DNA from: Candidatus Sulfopaludibacter sp. SbA3
GTDB lineage: Bacteria > Pseudomonadota > Alphaproteobacteria > Caulobacterales > Hyphomonadaceae
DNA: 45,654 bases
Assembly: GCA_945913285.1 (NCBI GenBank)
Contig: CAMEDD010000022.1
Span: 1-45,654, forward strand
Direction: 5' to 3'
Positions 38,355 through 45,654 of the stretch are shown here, one piece after another (position 1 is the first letter of the stretch; each line of letters starts with the position of its first letter). Position numbers and translations under genes: made by a program. A model generated the notes under the pieces. That model saw only the letters and a list, made by a program, of their open reading frames with translations, was not told where the DNA came from and ran no database searches.

Positions 38355-40190
38355 TCAGCTGCGCAGGCCGAGAAAGTTGAACGGACTGGCTCCGGACGCC
38401 GCGCTGCTCACATTCATGCGGAACAGGTCAAACAGCTCCCGCCCGAGACCTGCCGGAGCCCGGTCCGGCCGGAACTCTGCCGGTACGCGCGCATTGAACT
38501 CGGCCGGATCGACCCGGATCTCGAGCCGGCCGGCCTCTGCGTCGAGCCGGATCAGATCGCCGTCGCGTACCCGCGCAATCGGCCCACCCTGCGCCGCCTC
38601 AGGGCTCATATGAATGGCAGACGGGATCTTGCCGCTCGCCCCGGACATGCGCCCGTCCGTCACCAGCGCCACCTTGTGGCCGCGGTCCTGCAGCACGCCC
38701 AGGACCGGGGTCAGCCCGTGCAGCTCAGGCATCCCGTTCGCGGCCGCGCCCTGGAACCGCACCACGGCCACAAAGTCCCGGTCGAGGCGGCCGCTCTCGA
38801 ATGCGTCTTTCAGAGCTTCCTGCGAGTCAAAAACCAGCGCCGGCGCCTCGACGATCCTGTGTGCAGGTTTTACCGCCGACACCTTGCTGACGCCTTCGCC
38901 GAGCGGTCCGGTCATCAATCGCAGACCGCCCTCCTGCGAGAACGGATCATCGATCGGCCGAAGCACCTCCATGTCGGCGCTCTGTATCGGCGCCGGCCGC
39001 CAGACGAGCTGACCATCGGCCAAGACCGGCTCTTGCCCGTATCCGGATATCGGCCCCATCACGCCTTGCGCATCCGCATGCAGCAGTCCGCCCTGCAACA
39101 ACTGAGCGATCAGGAAACTCATGCCCCCCGCAGCATGGAAATGGTTCACGTCCGCCGGCCCGTTCGGATAAATCTTCGCCAGCAGCGGCGTGACGCCCGA
39201 AATCTCGGCAAAATCCTCAAGCGTCACAACCAGCCCGGCCGCCGCAGCGATCGCCGGAATATGCAGCGCGTGATTGGTCGATCCGCCCGTCGCCATCAAT
39301 CCGACAATGCCGTTCACAATGGCGCGCGCATCAATCAGCTCACCGGCCGGAAGATACGATACCCCCTGCGCCGTGATCGCTGCGGCCCGGTGCGCCGCCG
39401 CCCGGGTCAGTGCATCCCGCAGCGGGGTGCCAGGATTGGGAAACGCGGCCCCCGGCAAGTGCAGACCCATCACTTCCATCAGCATCTGGTTGGAGTTTGC
39501 CGTCCCGTAAAAGGTGCACGTTCCCTGGCTGTGATAGCTCTCCGCCTCAGCCTTGAGCAGCGCGCTGCGTCCGACTTTGCCTTCCGCAAACAATTGCCGT
39601 ATCCGGACCTTCTCCGGGTTGGACAATCCCGAGGGCATCGGCCCGGCGGGCACGAAAATCGACGGCAACCAGCCGAACCGGAGCGCGGCTATCAGGAGCC
39701 CCGGCACGATCTTGTCACACACACCCAGATGCAGGACAGCATCAAACACGTCATGCGAAAGCCCGATCGCGGACGCCATGGCGATGACGTCGCGCGAGAA
39801 CAGGGAGAGCTCCATCCCCTCCTGGCCTTGCGTGATGCCGTCGCACATCGCCGGCACACCGCCCGCCACCTGTGCCACCGCGTGAACCTCGCGGGCGGCT
39901 TCGCGGATCAGCCTGGGATAGGTCTCGAACGGCGCATGGGCCGACAACATGTCGTTATAGGCGGTGATGATCCCGATCACAGGCCAACCGCCGCCGAGGA
40001 TCTGGCTCTTCTCGGTCACAGCGCATCCTGCCGAGGCATGCGCGAGATTGCCTTCGCTAAGCCGGGTCCGCGCGAAGGCGGCAGGCCGCCGGGACCGGAT
40101 CATCTCAAGATACGCCGCGCGCGGGTCCTTTGACCGCGCCTCGATCCGCGCCGTTACCGATTGAATAACGCCGTTCAGTTGTCCAGCCAT
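38355..40190 (-). CDS. edd: 6-phosphogluconate dehydratase
   Basis: This 611-residue [4Fe-4S] dehydratase of the IlvD/Edd family converts 6-phosphogluconate to KDPG, the defining step of the Entner-Doudoroff pathway. Motifs are [60 protein letters not shown] and [20 protein letters not shown], supplying the cluster Cys residues, and [20 protein letters not shown] near the C-terminus. Length fits Edd (about 605) rather than IlvD (about 560-615), and the sugar operon context settles it. The ATG at 40190 overlaps the pgl stop (TGATG); a GTG one codon upstream is also possible. Confidence 0.95.
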   Translation of the reverse strand: MAGQLNGVIQSVTARIEARSKDPRAAYLEMIRSRRPAAFARTRLSEGNLAHASAGCAVTEKSQILGGGWPVIGIITAYNDMLSAHAPFETYPRLIREAAREVHAVAQVAGGVPAMCDGITQGQEGMELSLFSRDVIAMASAIGLSHDVFDAVLHLGVCDKIVPGLLIAALRFGWLPSIFVPAGPMPSGLSNPEKVRIRQLFAEGKVGRSALLKAEAESYHSQGTCTFYGTANSNQMLMEVMGLHLPGAAFPNPGTPLRDALTRAAAHRAAAITAQGVSYLPAGELIDARAIVNGIVGLMATGGSTNHALHIPAIAAAAGLVVTLEDFAEISGVTPLLAKIYPNGPADVNHFHAAGGMSFLIAQLLQGGLLHADAQGVMGPISGYGQEPVLADGQLVWRPAPIQSADMEVLRPIDDPFSQEGGLRLMTGPLGEGVSKVSAVKPAHRIVEAPALVFDSQEALKDAFESGRLDRDFVAVVRFQGAAANGMPELHGLTPVLGVLQDRGHKVALVTDGRMSGASGKIPSAIHMSPEAAQGGPIARVRDGDLIRLDAEAGRLEIRVDPAEFNARVPAEFRPDRAPAGLGRELFDLFRMNVSSAASGASPFNFLGLRS

Positions 40191-40891
40191 CACGCCGCCC
40201 AGTAGATCGAAAGCCTGTCGCGAAGGCCATCCATGGCATAGCGGACCGGGTAAGTCAGCGGATCGGCCGTCACGGCCGCCTGCAACACATCGCGCTTGTC
40301 GTCGCCGAAAGCGAGCATGAGCGCGCGCCGGGCCCTGAACACGGCCGAACCCGTGAGGGTCATGCGCTGCGGGATTGCCGCCAGAGGCGCATGGACGCCG
40401 GCGACGCAGCCCGGGTTCGATGCGCCCGCGACCTCAGCAAGGTCCGGATCGCCCGGAAACCAGCTGGCCGTATGGCCATCCGCGCCCATGCCGAGAACCA
40501 GCATACTGAGCGCCCCGCAATGCGGGGCATAGGCGCTGTCGCGGTCCTGCCGGGCCTGCCAGGGATCGTCATCAGATGTCTTCAGCGGGATCAGCCCGGC
40601 AGCGCCCGCGCGGTGTTTCAGCAGGTGCCTGCGCACAAGCCCTTCATTCGACGCCGGATGCTCCGGCGCCACCCAACGCTCATCCACCAGCCCCACCGTG
40701 ACCTTGTGCCAGGCGAGGTCATACGCCGACAGCGCCTCGAACATCGCCGTTGGTGTTGAGCCGCCGGACACCATCAGGACAGCCCGCCCGGTGGACATGA
40801 TGTCCCCGCCCAGCGCGCCGGCGACGATCTCAGCCGCCTGCTGCGACGCCGCTTCCCGTGTTGCAAATTCGGTCAGTTGCAGCGCCGTCAC
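40190..40891 (-). CDS. pgl: 6-phosphogluconolactonase (NagB-like type)
   Basis: This 233-residue enzyme hydrolyses 6-phosphogluconolactone to 6-phosphogluconate. It has the phosphate-binding [17 protein letters not shown], the [20 protein letters not shown] segment, [20 protein letters not shown] with the catalytic-region His, and [20 protein letters not shown]. The start is a GTG overlapping the zwf stop (GTGA); an open frame further upstream lies inside zwf and lacks conserved sequence. It sits between zwf and edd, matching the order of reactions. Confidence 0.94.
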   Translation of the reverse strand: MTALQLTEFATREAASQQAAEIVAGALGGDIMSTGRAVLMVSGGSTPTAMFEALSAYDLAWHKVTVGLVDERWVAPEHPASNEGLVRRHLLKHRAGAAGLIPLKTSDDDPWQARQDRDSAYAPHCGALSMLVLGMGADGHTASWFPGDPDLAEVAGASNPGCVAGVHAPLAAIPQRMTLTGSAVFRARRALMLAFGDDKRDVLQAAVTADPLTYPVRYAMDGLRDRLSIYWAA

Positions 40892-42360
40892 GCCTGGCTC
40901 TCTTTCCACCAGCTGCGCCCGTCGCGGTCCATCAGCATCGCGGCCGATAGCGGACCGTCCGTGCCCGCCGGATAAGGCTCCGGCCGGTACCGGCTCACCT
41001 CCCAGGCCTCGATCAGACCGTCCACCCAGCGCCACGCCGCCTCGACCTCGTCGCGCCGCATGAACAGCGAAAGGTTTCCGCGCACGATATCCATCAAAAG
41101 CCGCTCATAGGCATCCGGATAGCGGAGCGTGAAACTTGCGGCATAAGAGAGGTTGAGCGGCAGCGACTTGACCCGCAGGCCGCCAGGTCCAGGCTCCTTG
41201 ATCTGCACAAACAGCCTCACGGCTTCATCCGGCTGCAGACGGATAACGAGCCGGTTCACGCTCTCCACCCCCTGCCCGAAGATATTGTGCGGCGCCGGCT
41301 TGAACTGGATCACGATATCAGAGTGGCGCCCCGACATCCGTTTGCCGGTGCGCAGGTAGAACGGCACCCCGGCCCAGCGCCAGTTCTTCACTTCGGCCTT
41401 GATCGCAACGAAGGTTTCAGTCTCGCTGACCGTCGCTGATGACAGCTCTTCCAGGTATCCCCTGACGGGCAGGCCGCCGTGAAGGCCGGCGGTATATTGT
41501 CCGCGTACGGTTTGCCTGACCTGGGCCGGGGAGATGAATCCGAGCGCGTTCAGCACCTTGATCTTCTCTGTGCGGATATCGTCATCGCGCAAGTCGTTGG
41601 GCGGCTCCATCGCCGTCAGGCAGAGCAGCTGGAGCAGATGGTTCTGCACCATATCCCGCAAGGCGCCCGACCGGTCATAATAGTCGGCCCGGCCTTCGAG
41701 CCCGAGATCCTCGGCGACCGTGATCTGAACATGATCAATGTAATTGTGTGACCAGAGTGGCTCGAACAACATGTTGGCAAAGCGCAGCACCATCAGGTTC
41801 TGCACGGTCTCCTTGCCCAGATAGTGATCGATGCGGAAAACCTGCTGCTCGGAGAAAACCTCGCCCACGCCGTCGTTGATGGCGCGGGCCGACCCCAGGT
41901 CCGTGCCGATCGGCTTTTCCAACACAACCCGTGCCTGATCGCTCGCAAGCCCTGCCCGGCCGATCGCTCGGCAGATGTCCACGTAGATATGCGGCGATGT
42001 GGCGAGGTAGAACACGCGGGGGCGCTGCTCCCCGGGTGTGAGCAAGCCCTTGAGCGCGGGCCAGTCGGCGCCGGGATCGGTCGCATCGATGGCCGCGTAA
42101 TGCAGGATCTTCTCGAAGCGCGTCCACTCGGCCGCGTCCCAGTTTTTGCCGGAGGCGGCCTGGCAGGCCGTGCGGGCAAGCGCGCGGTAAGCGCCAGCCT
42201 CCATGGCCGAGCGCGCCGTCCCGATGATCACACTGCTGGGCGGGATCTGGCCATCGAGCCAGCGGTGGTAGAGCGCCGGGAGCAGCTTGCGGCGCGAGAG
42301 GTCGCCCGTCCCGCCAAAGATCACGATGTCAAAGGGCTCAACCGGTACGAACTTGGCCAT
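40888..42360 (-). CDS. zwf: glucose-6-phosphate 1-dehydrogenase
   Basis: This 490-residue NAD(P)-dependent enzyme oxidises glucose 6-phosphate to the lactone, entering the Entner-Doudoroff and pentose phosphate pathways. The nucleotide-binding motif FGGTGDLSRRKLLP is at 15-28, the EKPIGTDLGSA segment at 148-158, and the active-site signature RIDHYLGKE at 176-184 with the substrate-binding H179. Length equals the family norm. It is first in the operon, starts at ATG 42360, and lies divergent to the LacI-type regulator across a 209-nt gap. Confidence 0.97.
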   Translation of the reverse strand: MAKFVPVEPFDIVIFGGTGDLSRRKLLPALYHRWLDGQIPPSSVIIGTARSAMEAGAYRALARTACQAASGKNWDAAEWTRFEKILHYAAIDATDPGADWPALKGLLTPGEQRPRVFYLATSPHIYVDICRAIGRAGLASDQARVVLEKPIGTDLGSARAINDGVGEVFSEQQVFRIDHYLGKETVQNLMVLRFANMLFEPLWSHNYIDHVQITVAEDLGLEGRADYYDRSGALRDMVQNHLLQLLCLTAMEPPNDLRDDDIRTEKIKVLNALGFISPAQVRQTVRGQYTAGLHGGLPVRGYLEELSSATVSETETFVAIKAEVKNWRWAGVPFYLRTGKRMSGRHSDIVIQFKPAPHNIFGQGVESVNRLVIRLQPDEAVRLFVQIKEPGPGGLRVKSLPLNLSYAASFTLRYPDAYERLLMDIVRGNLSLFMRRDEVEAAWRWVDGLIEAWEVSRYRPEPYPAGTDGPLSAAMLMDRDGRSWWKESQA

Positions 42361-42569
42361 GTCAAACTCCGATTTCGGTCAGGCCGGCCCGGACGTCACA
42401 GGCAGACGGGCGAGTGACCTGAATTACTGAACTATCCTGGCACGGCTTAAAACGATTCAATCTGCGCAAATCCGTTTTTTAATTCGTTCGGCAAGTTATA
42501 CTCGGCCGCAGGTGTTCGGCGCGCGGGGCCGGGCAACGCAGACATTACGGGTGGGGGAGTTTGCGCGAC
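42361..42569. promoter_or_regulatory. divergent zwf / LacI-regulator control region
   Basis: An AT-richer stretch between the two divergent genes contains an imperfect inverted repeat: AAAACGATT at 42449-42457 and AAATCCGTTTT at 42468-42478. The inner arms differ by one base insertion, and a TGCGCA palindrome lies between them at 42462-42467. Rightward, TATACT (42497-42502) is a good -10 candidate. Leftward, TTGAAT overlapping the repeat and GATAGT 18 nt on form a weak zwf promoter pair. LacI-family proteins bind palindromes near their own genes, so the repeat is a plausible operator. This is inferred, not shown. Confidence 0.4.
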
Positions 42570-43583
42570 ATGTCCAGCCGAACACGGCTTGAAGATCTTG
42601 CCACTATTGCGGGTGTCTCGATCGCGACCGTCTCGCGCGCGCTCAACAACAGCCCCGCGGTCAACGACGAGACCAAGCGCCGGGTCTGGAAGATTGCGCG
42701 CGAGCAGAGCTACAATTTCCGCCCGTCGATGCCGGCTATGCTGTCGGGCGCCGCCGCGACAATAGCGGTCGTGATCCCGACGCCGCAGGGGCGCCAGACG
42801 CGCGTATCCGATCCCTTTTTCCAGGAACTAATCGGCGGCATCGCCGAAGCGGCCCGGGCCATCAGCTGCGACCTGCTGATCTCCCATCTCGCGCCCGAAA
42901 ACGTCGACGACCTTGCCAACCTGATGACAACCAACCGGGCCGAAGGCGTGATCTTCCTCGGCCAGAGCCTGTTGCATGAGCGGCTCAACGCTCTGGCCGA
43001 AACCGAAAGCCGGTTCATCGTCTGGGGCGCCGAGTTGCCAGGCCAGAAATACTGCTCGGTCGGCTCCGACAATATACGCGGCGGCGCGCGGGCGACCTCC
43101 CATCTTCTCAATCAGGGCCGCCGGCGGATCGCATTCCTTGGCGACACGGCCGCCTGGGAAGTCCAGCAGCGCTATGAAGGATACGTCAACGCGCATCGCC
43201 GCCTGGGCCTGACCGTCGATCCGGACCTGATCGTGCCCGCCCAGTTCGAGATCAGCTACGCGGAAGCCGCCGTCGACAGCCTGACCAGCCGGGAGGTTGC
43301 GTTCGACGGCATCTTTGCGGCCGGAGACCTGATCGCCCTCGGCGCCATCCGCAGCCTGTTGAAATCGGGCCGCGCCGTGCCCCAGGATGTTGCGGTGGTC
43401 GGTTATGACAACATCCAGCTGGCGGCCTACGCCTCTCCCGCGCTGACCACCATTTCGCAGGATATGGAAAAGGCCGGCCGCCTGATGATCTCGAAACTGC
43501 TCTCGGCCGGCGAGGGCAAGCCGCCGCGTTCCGAACGCCTGCCGACCGAACTGATCGTGCGCGAATCCTGCGGGCTCGCCTAG
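42570..43583 (+). CDS. LacI-family transcriptional regulator
   Basis: This 337-residue regulator has an N-terminal LacI helix-turn-helix (RLEDLATIAGVSIATVSRAL then NNSPAVNDETKRRVWKIARE, residues about 5-45), a hinge, and a periplasmic-binding-protein-like effector domain (about 60-330, with FLGDTAAWEVQQRYEGYVNA and DVAVVGYDNIQLAAYASPAL). The ATG at 42570 is preferred over a TTG at 42561 because GGGGGAG sits 10 nt before the ATG and only 1 nt before the TTG. It is the only confident plus-strand gene. Position between the Entner-Doudoroff operon and an alpha-glucosidase suggests it responds to a sugar or sugar phosphate; the effector is unknown. Its stop shares CTAG with the convergent glucosidase stop. 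Confidence 0.93.
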   Translation: MSSRTRLEDLATIAGVSIATVSRALNNSPAVNDETKRRVWKIAREQSYNFRPSMPAMLSGAAATIAVVIPTPQGRQTRVSDPFFQELIGGIAEAARAISCDLLISHLAPENVDDLANLMTTNRAEGVIFLGQSLLHERLNALAETESRFIVWGAELPGQKYCSVGSDNIRGGARATSHLLNQGRRRIAFLGDTAAWEVQQRYEGYVNAHRRLGLTVDPDLIVPAQFEISYAEAAVDSLTSREVAFDGIFAAGDLIALGAIRSLLKSGRAVPQDVAVVGYDNIQLAAYASPALTTISQDMEKAGRLMISKLLSAGEGKPPRSERLPTELIVRESCGLA

Positions 43584-45214
43584 CGACGCCCGATCCAGAC
43601 AGCGTTGGCCGGCAATTGCGGTGGCAAGTCACCCGGAACGCCGGATGCCAGAAGTCCGTGATGCCCGCTGACGAGGCCGGCGGGCACCGGCACGGTCTCT
43701 GTTCCCAGATTGAAGAGGCAGGTCACCACCTCTGCGTTCAGTTCGCGGCGGATGGCGAGGAGGGGCGGCGTCACCTCCGGGAACGACACATCCCCCGTTT
43801 GCAGCGCGCGGGACTGGCTGCGCACGCTCATCATCGCACGGGTGAAATTGAGCACCGACGCGCGGTCCTGTTCCTGCACAGCAACGGCCCGGTCTGCATG
43901 CCCCTGCCCGACCGGCAGCCAGGGTTTGTGCTCCGAAAATCCGGCAAACGGGCTGTCGTTCGTCCAGGGCATCGGCGTACGCGCGCCGTCTCGCCCGAGG
44001 GTGCGCGGCCAGTTGGCGATCGCTTCCGGATCCTGCAGGTCTTCGAACGCCACTTCGGCCTGCGCAAGCCCCAGTTCCTCCCCCTGATACAGGATCGGAT
44101 TGCCGCGCAGGCAGAGCAGCAGCGCATTGGTCAGCTTCGCATAGGCTGACAGATCCGCGCCCGGCGGGCTCCAGCGGCTGATGCAGCGCGGGGCGTCGTG
44201 ATTGGAGAAAGCCCAGGACGGCCAGCCTTCACTGACCGGTCCGGCCCAGTTCATCTGCGACGCCTTGACCCGGCGCGGGGACAGGCTTTGCGCATACAGG
44301 AAATCGAAACTGTAGGCCGAGCTCAGCCGCTTTTCGCCTTCGGTGAAGGCGCGCATCTCGGGCAGTGGATCCGGCCCCGGCACTTCGGCGACCGTGAACA
44401 CGGCGCCGTACGTATCCGCCAGCGCCCGAACCCGCTCCATGAACACCGGAATGTCCGGGTGTGACTGGTTGTGAATGTGGCGCTGCAGGTCAAACGGGCG
44501 TGTGATCGTGCGCGTCCCGGCCGGCCAGGCCGGATTGTCACGAAACTCCGGGTCGAACATGGCAAAGTTGATCGCGTCGAGACGGAACCCGTCGACGCCT
44601 TTGTCGAGCCAGAACTTTGCAGCGGCGAGCAGCGCTTCCTGCACGGCCGGGCTATGCGCGTTCAGTTGCGGCTGGCTCGCGAGGAAATTGTGCATGTAGT
44701 ATTGCTGGCGCCTGGCGTCCCAGGTCCAGGCCGGGCCGCCGAAGACCGATTGCCAGTTGTTGGGCGGCGCGCCGTCAGGCTTGGGATCGCGCCAGACATA
44801 CCAGTCCGAATACGGATTATCCCGTGATGCCCGGCTTTGCGCAAACCAGTCATGGTCATCGGAGGTGTGCGCATAGACCTGGTCGATGATGACCTTCAGG
44901 CCGAGCCGGTGGGCCTCCGCGAGCAAGGCATCGAAATCCTCAAGCGTGCCGAAGACCGGATCGACGTCGCAATAGTCGGACACATCATATCCGAAATCCC
45001 GCATCGGGGAGCGGAAGAAGGGCGAAATCCAGATCGCATCGACGCCGAGGCCGGCGATATAGCCGAGCTTGCGCGTGATGCCCGGCAGGTCGCCGACGCC
45101 GTCGCCGTTGGTGTCGAGATAGGAGCGGGGGTAAATCTGGTAAACCACGGCGCCGCGCCACCAGGGCTGCGAGGCCTGGCCGTTATGGGCGGGTGACTTG
45201 CGAACGCTGGTCAA
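43580..45214 (-). CDS. alpha-glucosidase, glycoside hydrolase family 13
   Basis: This 544-residue enzyme has no signal peptide, so it should act in the cytoplasm, releasing glucose from maltose or short alpha-glucosides. GH13 landmarks: WWRGAVVYQIYPRSYLDTNG near the N-terminus, DAIWISPFFRSPMRDFGYDV, GVDGFRLDAINFAMFD (nucleophile D213), FTVAEVPG (acid/base E277) and SNHDAPR (D340). The C-terminal beta domain is short. The start given is TTG at 45214, preceded by GGAG at 8-nt spacing. An in-frame ATG at 45289 would add 25 poorly conserved residues and begins 6 nt after the tRNA-Trp CCA end without a ribosome-binding site. Oligo-1,6-glucosidase specificity cannot be excluded. Confidence 0.92.
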   Translation of the reverse strand: MTSVRKSPAHNGQASQPWWRGAVVYQIYPRSYLDTNGDGVGDLPGITRKLGYIAGLGVDAIWISPFFRSPMRDFGYDVSDYCDVDPVFGTLEDFDALLAEAHRLGLKVIIDQVYAHTSDDHDWFAQSRASRDNPYSDWYVWRDPKPDGAPPNNWQSVFGGPAWTWDARRQQYYMHNFLASQPQLNAHSPAVQEALLAAAKFWLDKGVDGFRLDAINFAMFDPEFRDNPAWPAGTRTITRPFDLQRHIHNQSHPDIPVFMERVRALADTYGAVFTVAEVPGPDPLPEMRAFTEGEKRLSSAYSFDFLYAQSLSPRRVKASQMNWAGPVSEGWPSWAFSNHDAPRCISRWSPPGADLSAYAKLTNALLLCLRGNPILYQGEELGLAQAEVAFEDLQDPEAIANWPRTLGRDGARTPMPWTNDSPFAGFSEHKPWLPVGQGHADRAVAVQEQDRASVLNFTRAMMSVRSQSRALQTGDVSFPEVTPPLLAIRRELNAEVVTCLFNLGTETVPVPAGLVSGHHGLLASGVPGDLPPQLPANAVWIGRR

Positions 45215-45295
45215 GGTGGCGTCTCCGGCCCGGATTGCATCAGCGGGCTTTGTAGGCACCGGACCGGATCCAGCACAAGATGCGGACATTGGGCC

Positions 45296-45371
45296 TGGCA
45301 GGGGCAGAGGGACTCGAACCCACGGCCTGCGGTTTTGGAGACCGCCACTCTACCAACTGAGCTATACCCCT
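45296..45371 (-). tRNA. tRNA-Trp (CCA anticodon)
   Basis: A 76-nt cloverleaf reads on the minus strand. The acceptor AGGGGTA pairs with TGCCCCT, with discriminator G and an encoded CCA (45298-45296). The D arm has AGCTCAGTTGGTAGAGT, the anticodon loop is CTCCAAA with CCA as anticodon, and the T arm is GGGTTCGAGTCCC. It lies between the tuf terminator and the alpha-glucosidase gene. Confidence 0.97.
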
Positions 45372-45444
45372 TCAGGCCAGCGCGGGTTTGCCTCATCTGC
45401 CGCCGGGCCGCAAGACCGGGCCTGAAAAGACTTGCGCCGGTAAC

Positions 45445-45473
45445 AAAAAGGCCGCCCGTTTCGGGGCGGCCTT
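45445..45473 (-). terminator. intrinsic terminator downstream of tuf
   Basis: A perfect 10-bp stem, AAGGCCGCCC (45448-45457) and GGGCGGCCTT (45464-45473), has a 6-nt loop. On the minus strand it is followed by TTTTT then GTTA. It ends the tuf transcript 62 nt past the stop and precedes tRNA-Trp, which presumably has its own promoter or is reached by read-through. Confidence 0.85.
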
Positions 45474-45492
45474 CGGGTTAGTCTGCTGCCTG

Positions 45493-45521
45493 TAAACCGT
45501 CCGGGCGGACGGGACGGTTTA
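45493..45521 (-). other. second hairpin just after the tuf stop
   Basis: A 10-bp inverted repeat, TAAACCGTCC (45493-45502) and GGACGGTTTA (45512-45521), has a 9-nt loop and lies 13 nt after the tuf stop. No T-run follows it on the minus strand, so it is not itself a classical terminator. It may protect the mRNA 3' end from exonucleases. Confidence 0.6.
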
Positions 45522-45534
45522 TGGACAGGGTGTC

Positions 45535-45654
45535 TTACTTCTTGATCTCGGAGACGACGCCGGCGCCGACGGTGCGGCCGCCTTCGCGGATGGCGAAGCG
45601 CAGGCCCTTGTCCATGGCGACCGGGTTGATCAGCTCGACATCCATTTTCACGTT
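45535..45654 (-). CDS. tuf: elongation factor Tu, C-terminal end (cut by window edge)
   Basis: The last 39 codons and TAA of a minus-strand gene are present; the rest is beyond the right edge. The translation, [20 protein letters not shown] and then [19 protein letters not shown], is the highly conserved C-terminus of EF-Tu domain 3. EF-Tu delivers aminoacyl-tRNA to the ribosome as a GTP complex. The strong match makes the call safe despite the short length; whether this is tufA or tufB cannot be told. Two hairpins follow, the second a terminator, and then tRNA-Trp. Confidence 0.96.
   Translation of the reverse strand, partial: NVKMDVELINPVAMDKGLRFAIREGGRTVGAGVVSEIKK

Noticed and set aside
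37259-38380. Plus-strand open frame covering the glk-nuoA gap and glk
   Set aside because: Mostly antisense to glk, without a ribosome-binding site or recognisable motif; the part in the gap is too short to stand alone.
38268-40133. Open frame of 621 codons on the plus strand opposite edd
   Set aside because: Antisense shadow with Arg/His/Pro-rich composition; edd on the other strand is clear in every motif.
40892-41035. Longer pgl start inside zwf
   Set aside because: The added residues are Gly/Arg-rich shadow sequence, and the GTG overlapping the zwf stop gives the normal family length.
45296-45371. tRNA-Trp as a phage or island attachment site
   Set aside because: No integrase, no second copy of the tRNA 3' end and no foreign-looking genes are visible; the neighbours are metabolic genes with ordinary composition.
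1-45654. CRISPR arrays, insertion sequences, toxin-antitoxin or defence systems
   Set aside because: No regularly spaced repeats, transposase motifs or small toxin-like gene pairs were found; nearly all the sequence is accounted for by core genes.

Overview
The window is a GC-rich chromosomal segment from an alphaproteobacterium. It is almost entirely core genes in dense, mostly leftward (minus-strand) operons. The gene order (lpxD-ompH-bamA-rseP-dxr-cdsA-uppS-frr-pyrH-tsf-rpsB, then dnaE-lolD-lolC-proS-DUF1467-mce-rnj-coaX-birA-nuoN...A), the short prolyl-tRNA synthetase, the alphaproteobacterial NuoE with a C-terminal extension, and the zwf-pgl-edd-glk operon all fit that class. Caulobacterales/Hyphomonadaceae is my best guess, but it is inferred from gene order and protein style, not from a search.

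Layout, left to right. 1-8800: envelope and isoprenoid block, with the lpxD start (truncated by the window edge), the Skp/OmpH chaperone, BamA, the RseP protease, Dxr, CdsA, UppS, ribosome recycling factor and UMP kinase, joined by overlaps or short gaps. A clear intrinsic terminator (8833-8870) separates this from rpsB-tsf (8907-10645), which has its own promoter-like sequence and a structured leader. 10790-14212: dnaE. 14288-17863: lolD, lolC, proS and a DUF1467 membrane protein. 17863-21495: methylmalonyl-CoA epimerase, RNase J, type III pantothenate kinase and biotin ligase. 21492-37073: the complete 14-gene complex I operon (nuoA to nuoN reading leftward), with two extra small genes, a VOC/glyoxalase-fold protein and an NTF2/SnoaL-like protein, tightly coupled between nuoD and nuoE. 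37388-42360: Entner-Doudoroff operon zwf-pgl-edd-glk (no eda here). 42570-43583: the only convincing plus-strand gene, a LacI-family regulator divergent from zwf. 43580-45214: a cytoplasmic GH13 alpha-glucosidase. Then tRNA-Trp and the 3' end of tuf with its terminator.

Functionally, the left half supports outer-membrane biogenesis, lipid precursors and translation. The middle supplies cofactors, RNA turnover and respiration. The right end forms a sugar module in which alpha-glucosidase releases glucose, Glk phosphorylates it, and Zwf/Pgl/Edd convert it to KDPG, with a LacI-type regulator between them.

I saw no mobile element, CRISPR array, phage gene or obviously new multigene system. The points most worth a second look are the two extra genes inside the nuo operon, the helix-hairpin-helix-like tail on NuoE, the histidine-rich loop in NuoL, the tRNA-Trp/alpha-glucosidase junction where secE would be expected, and the zwf/lacI intergenic repeat.
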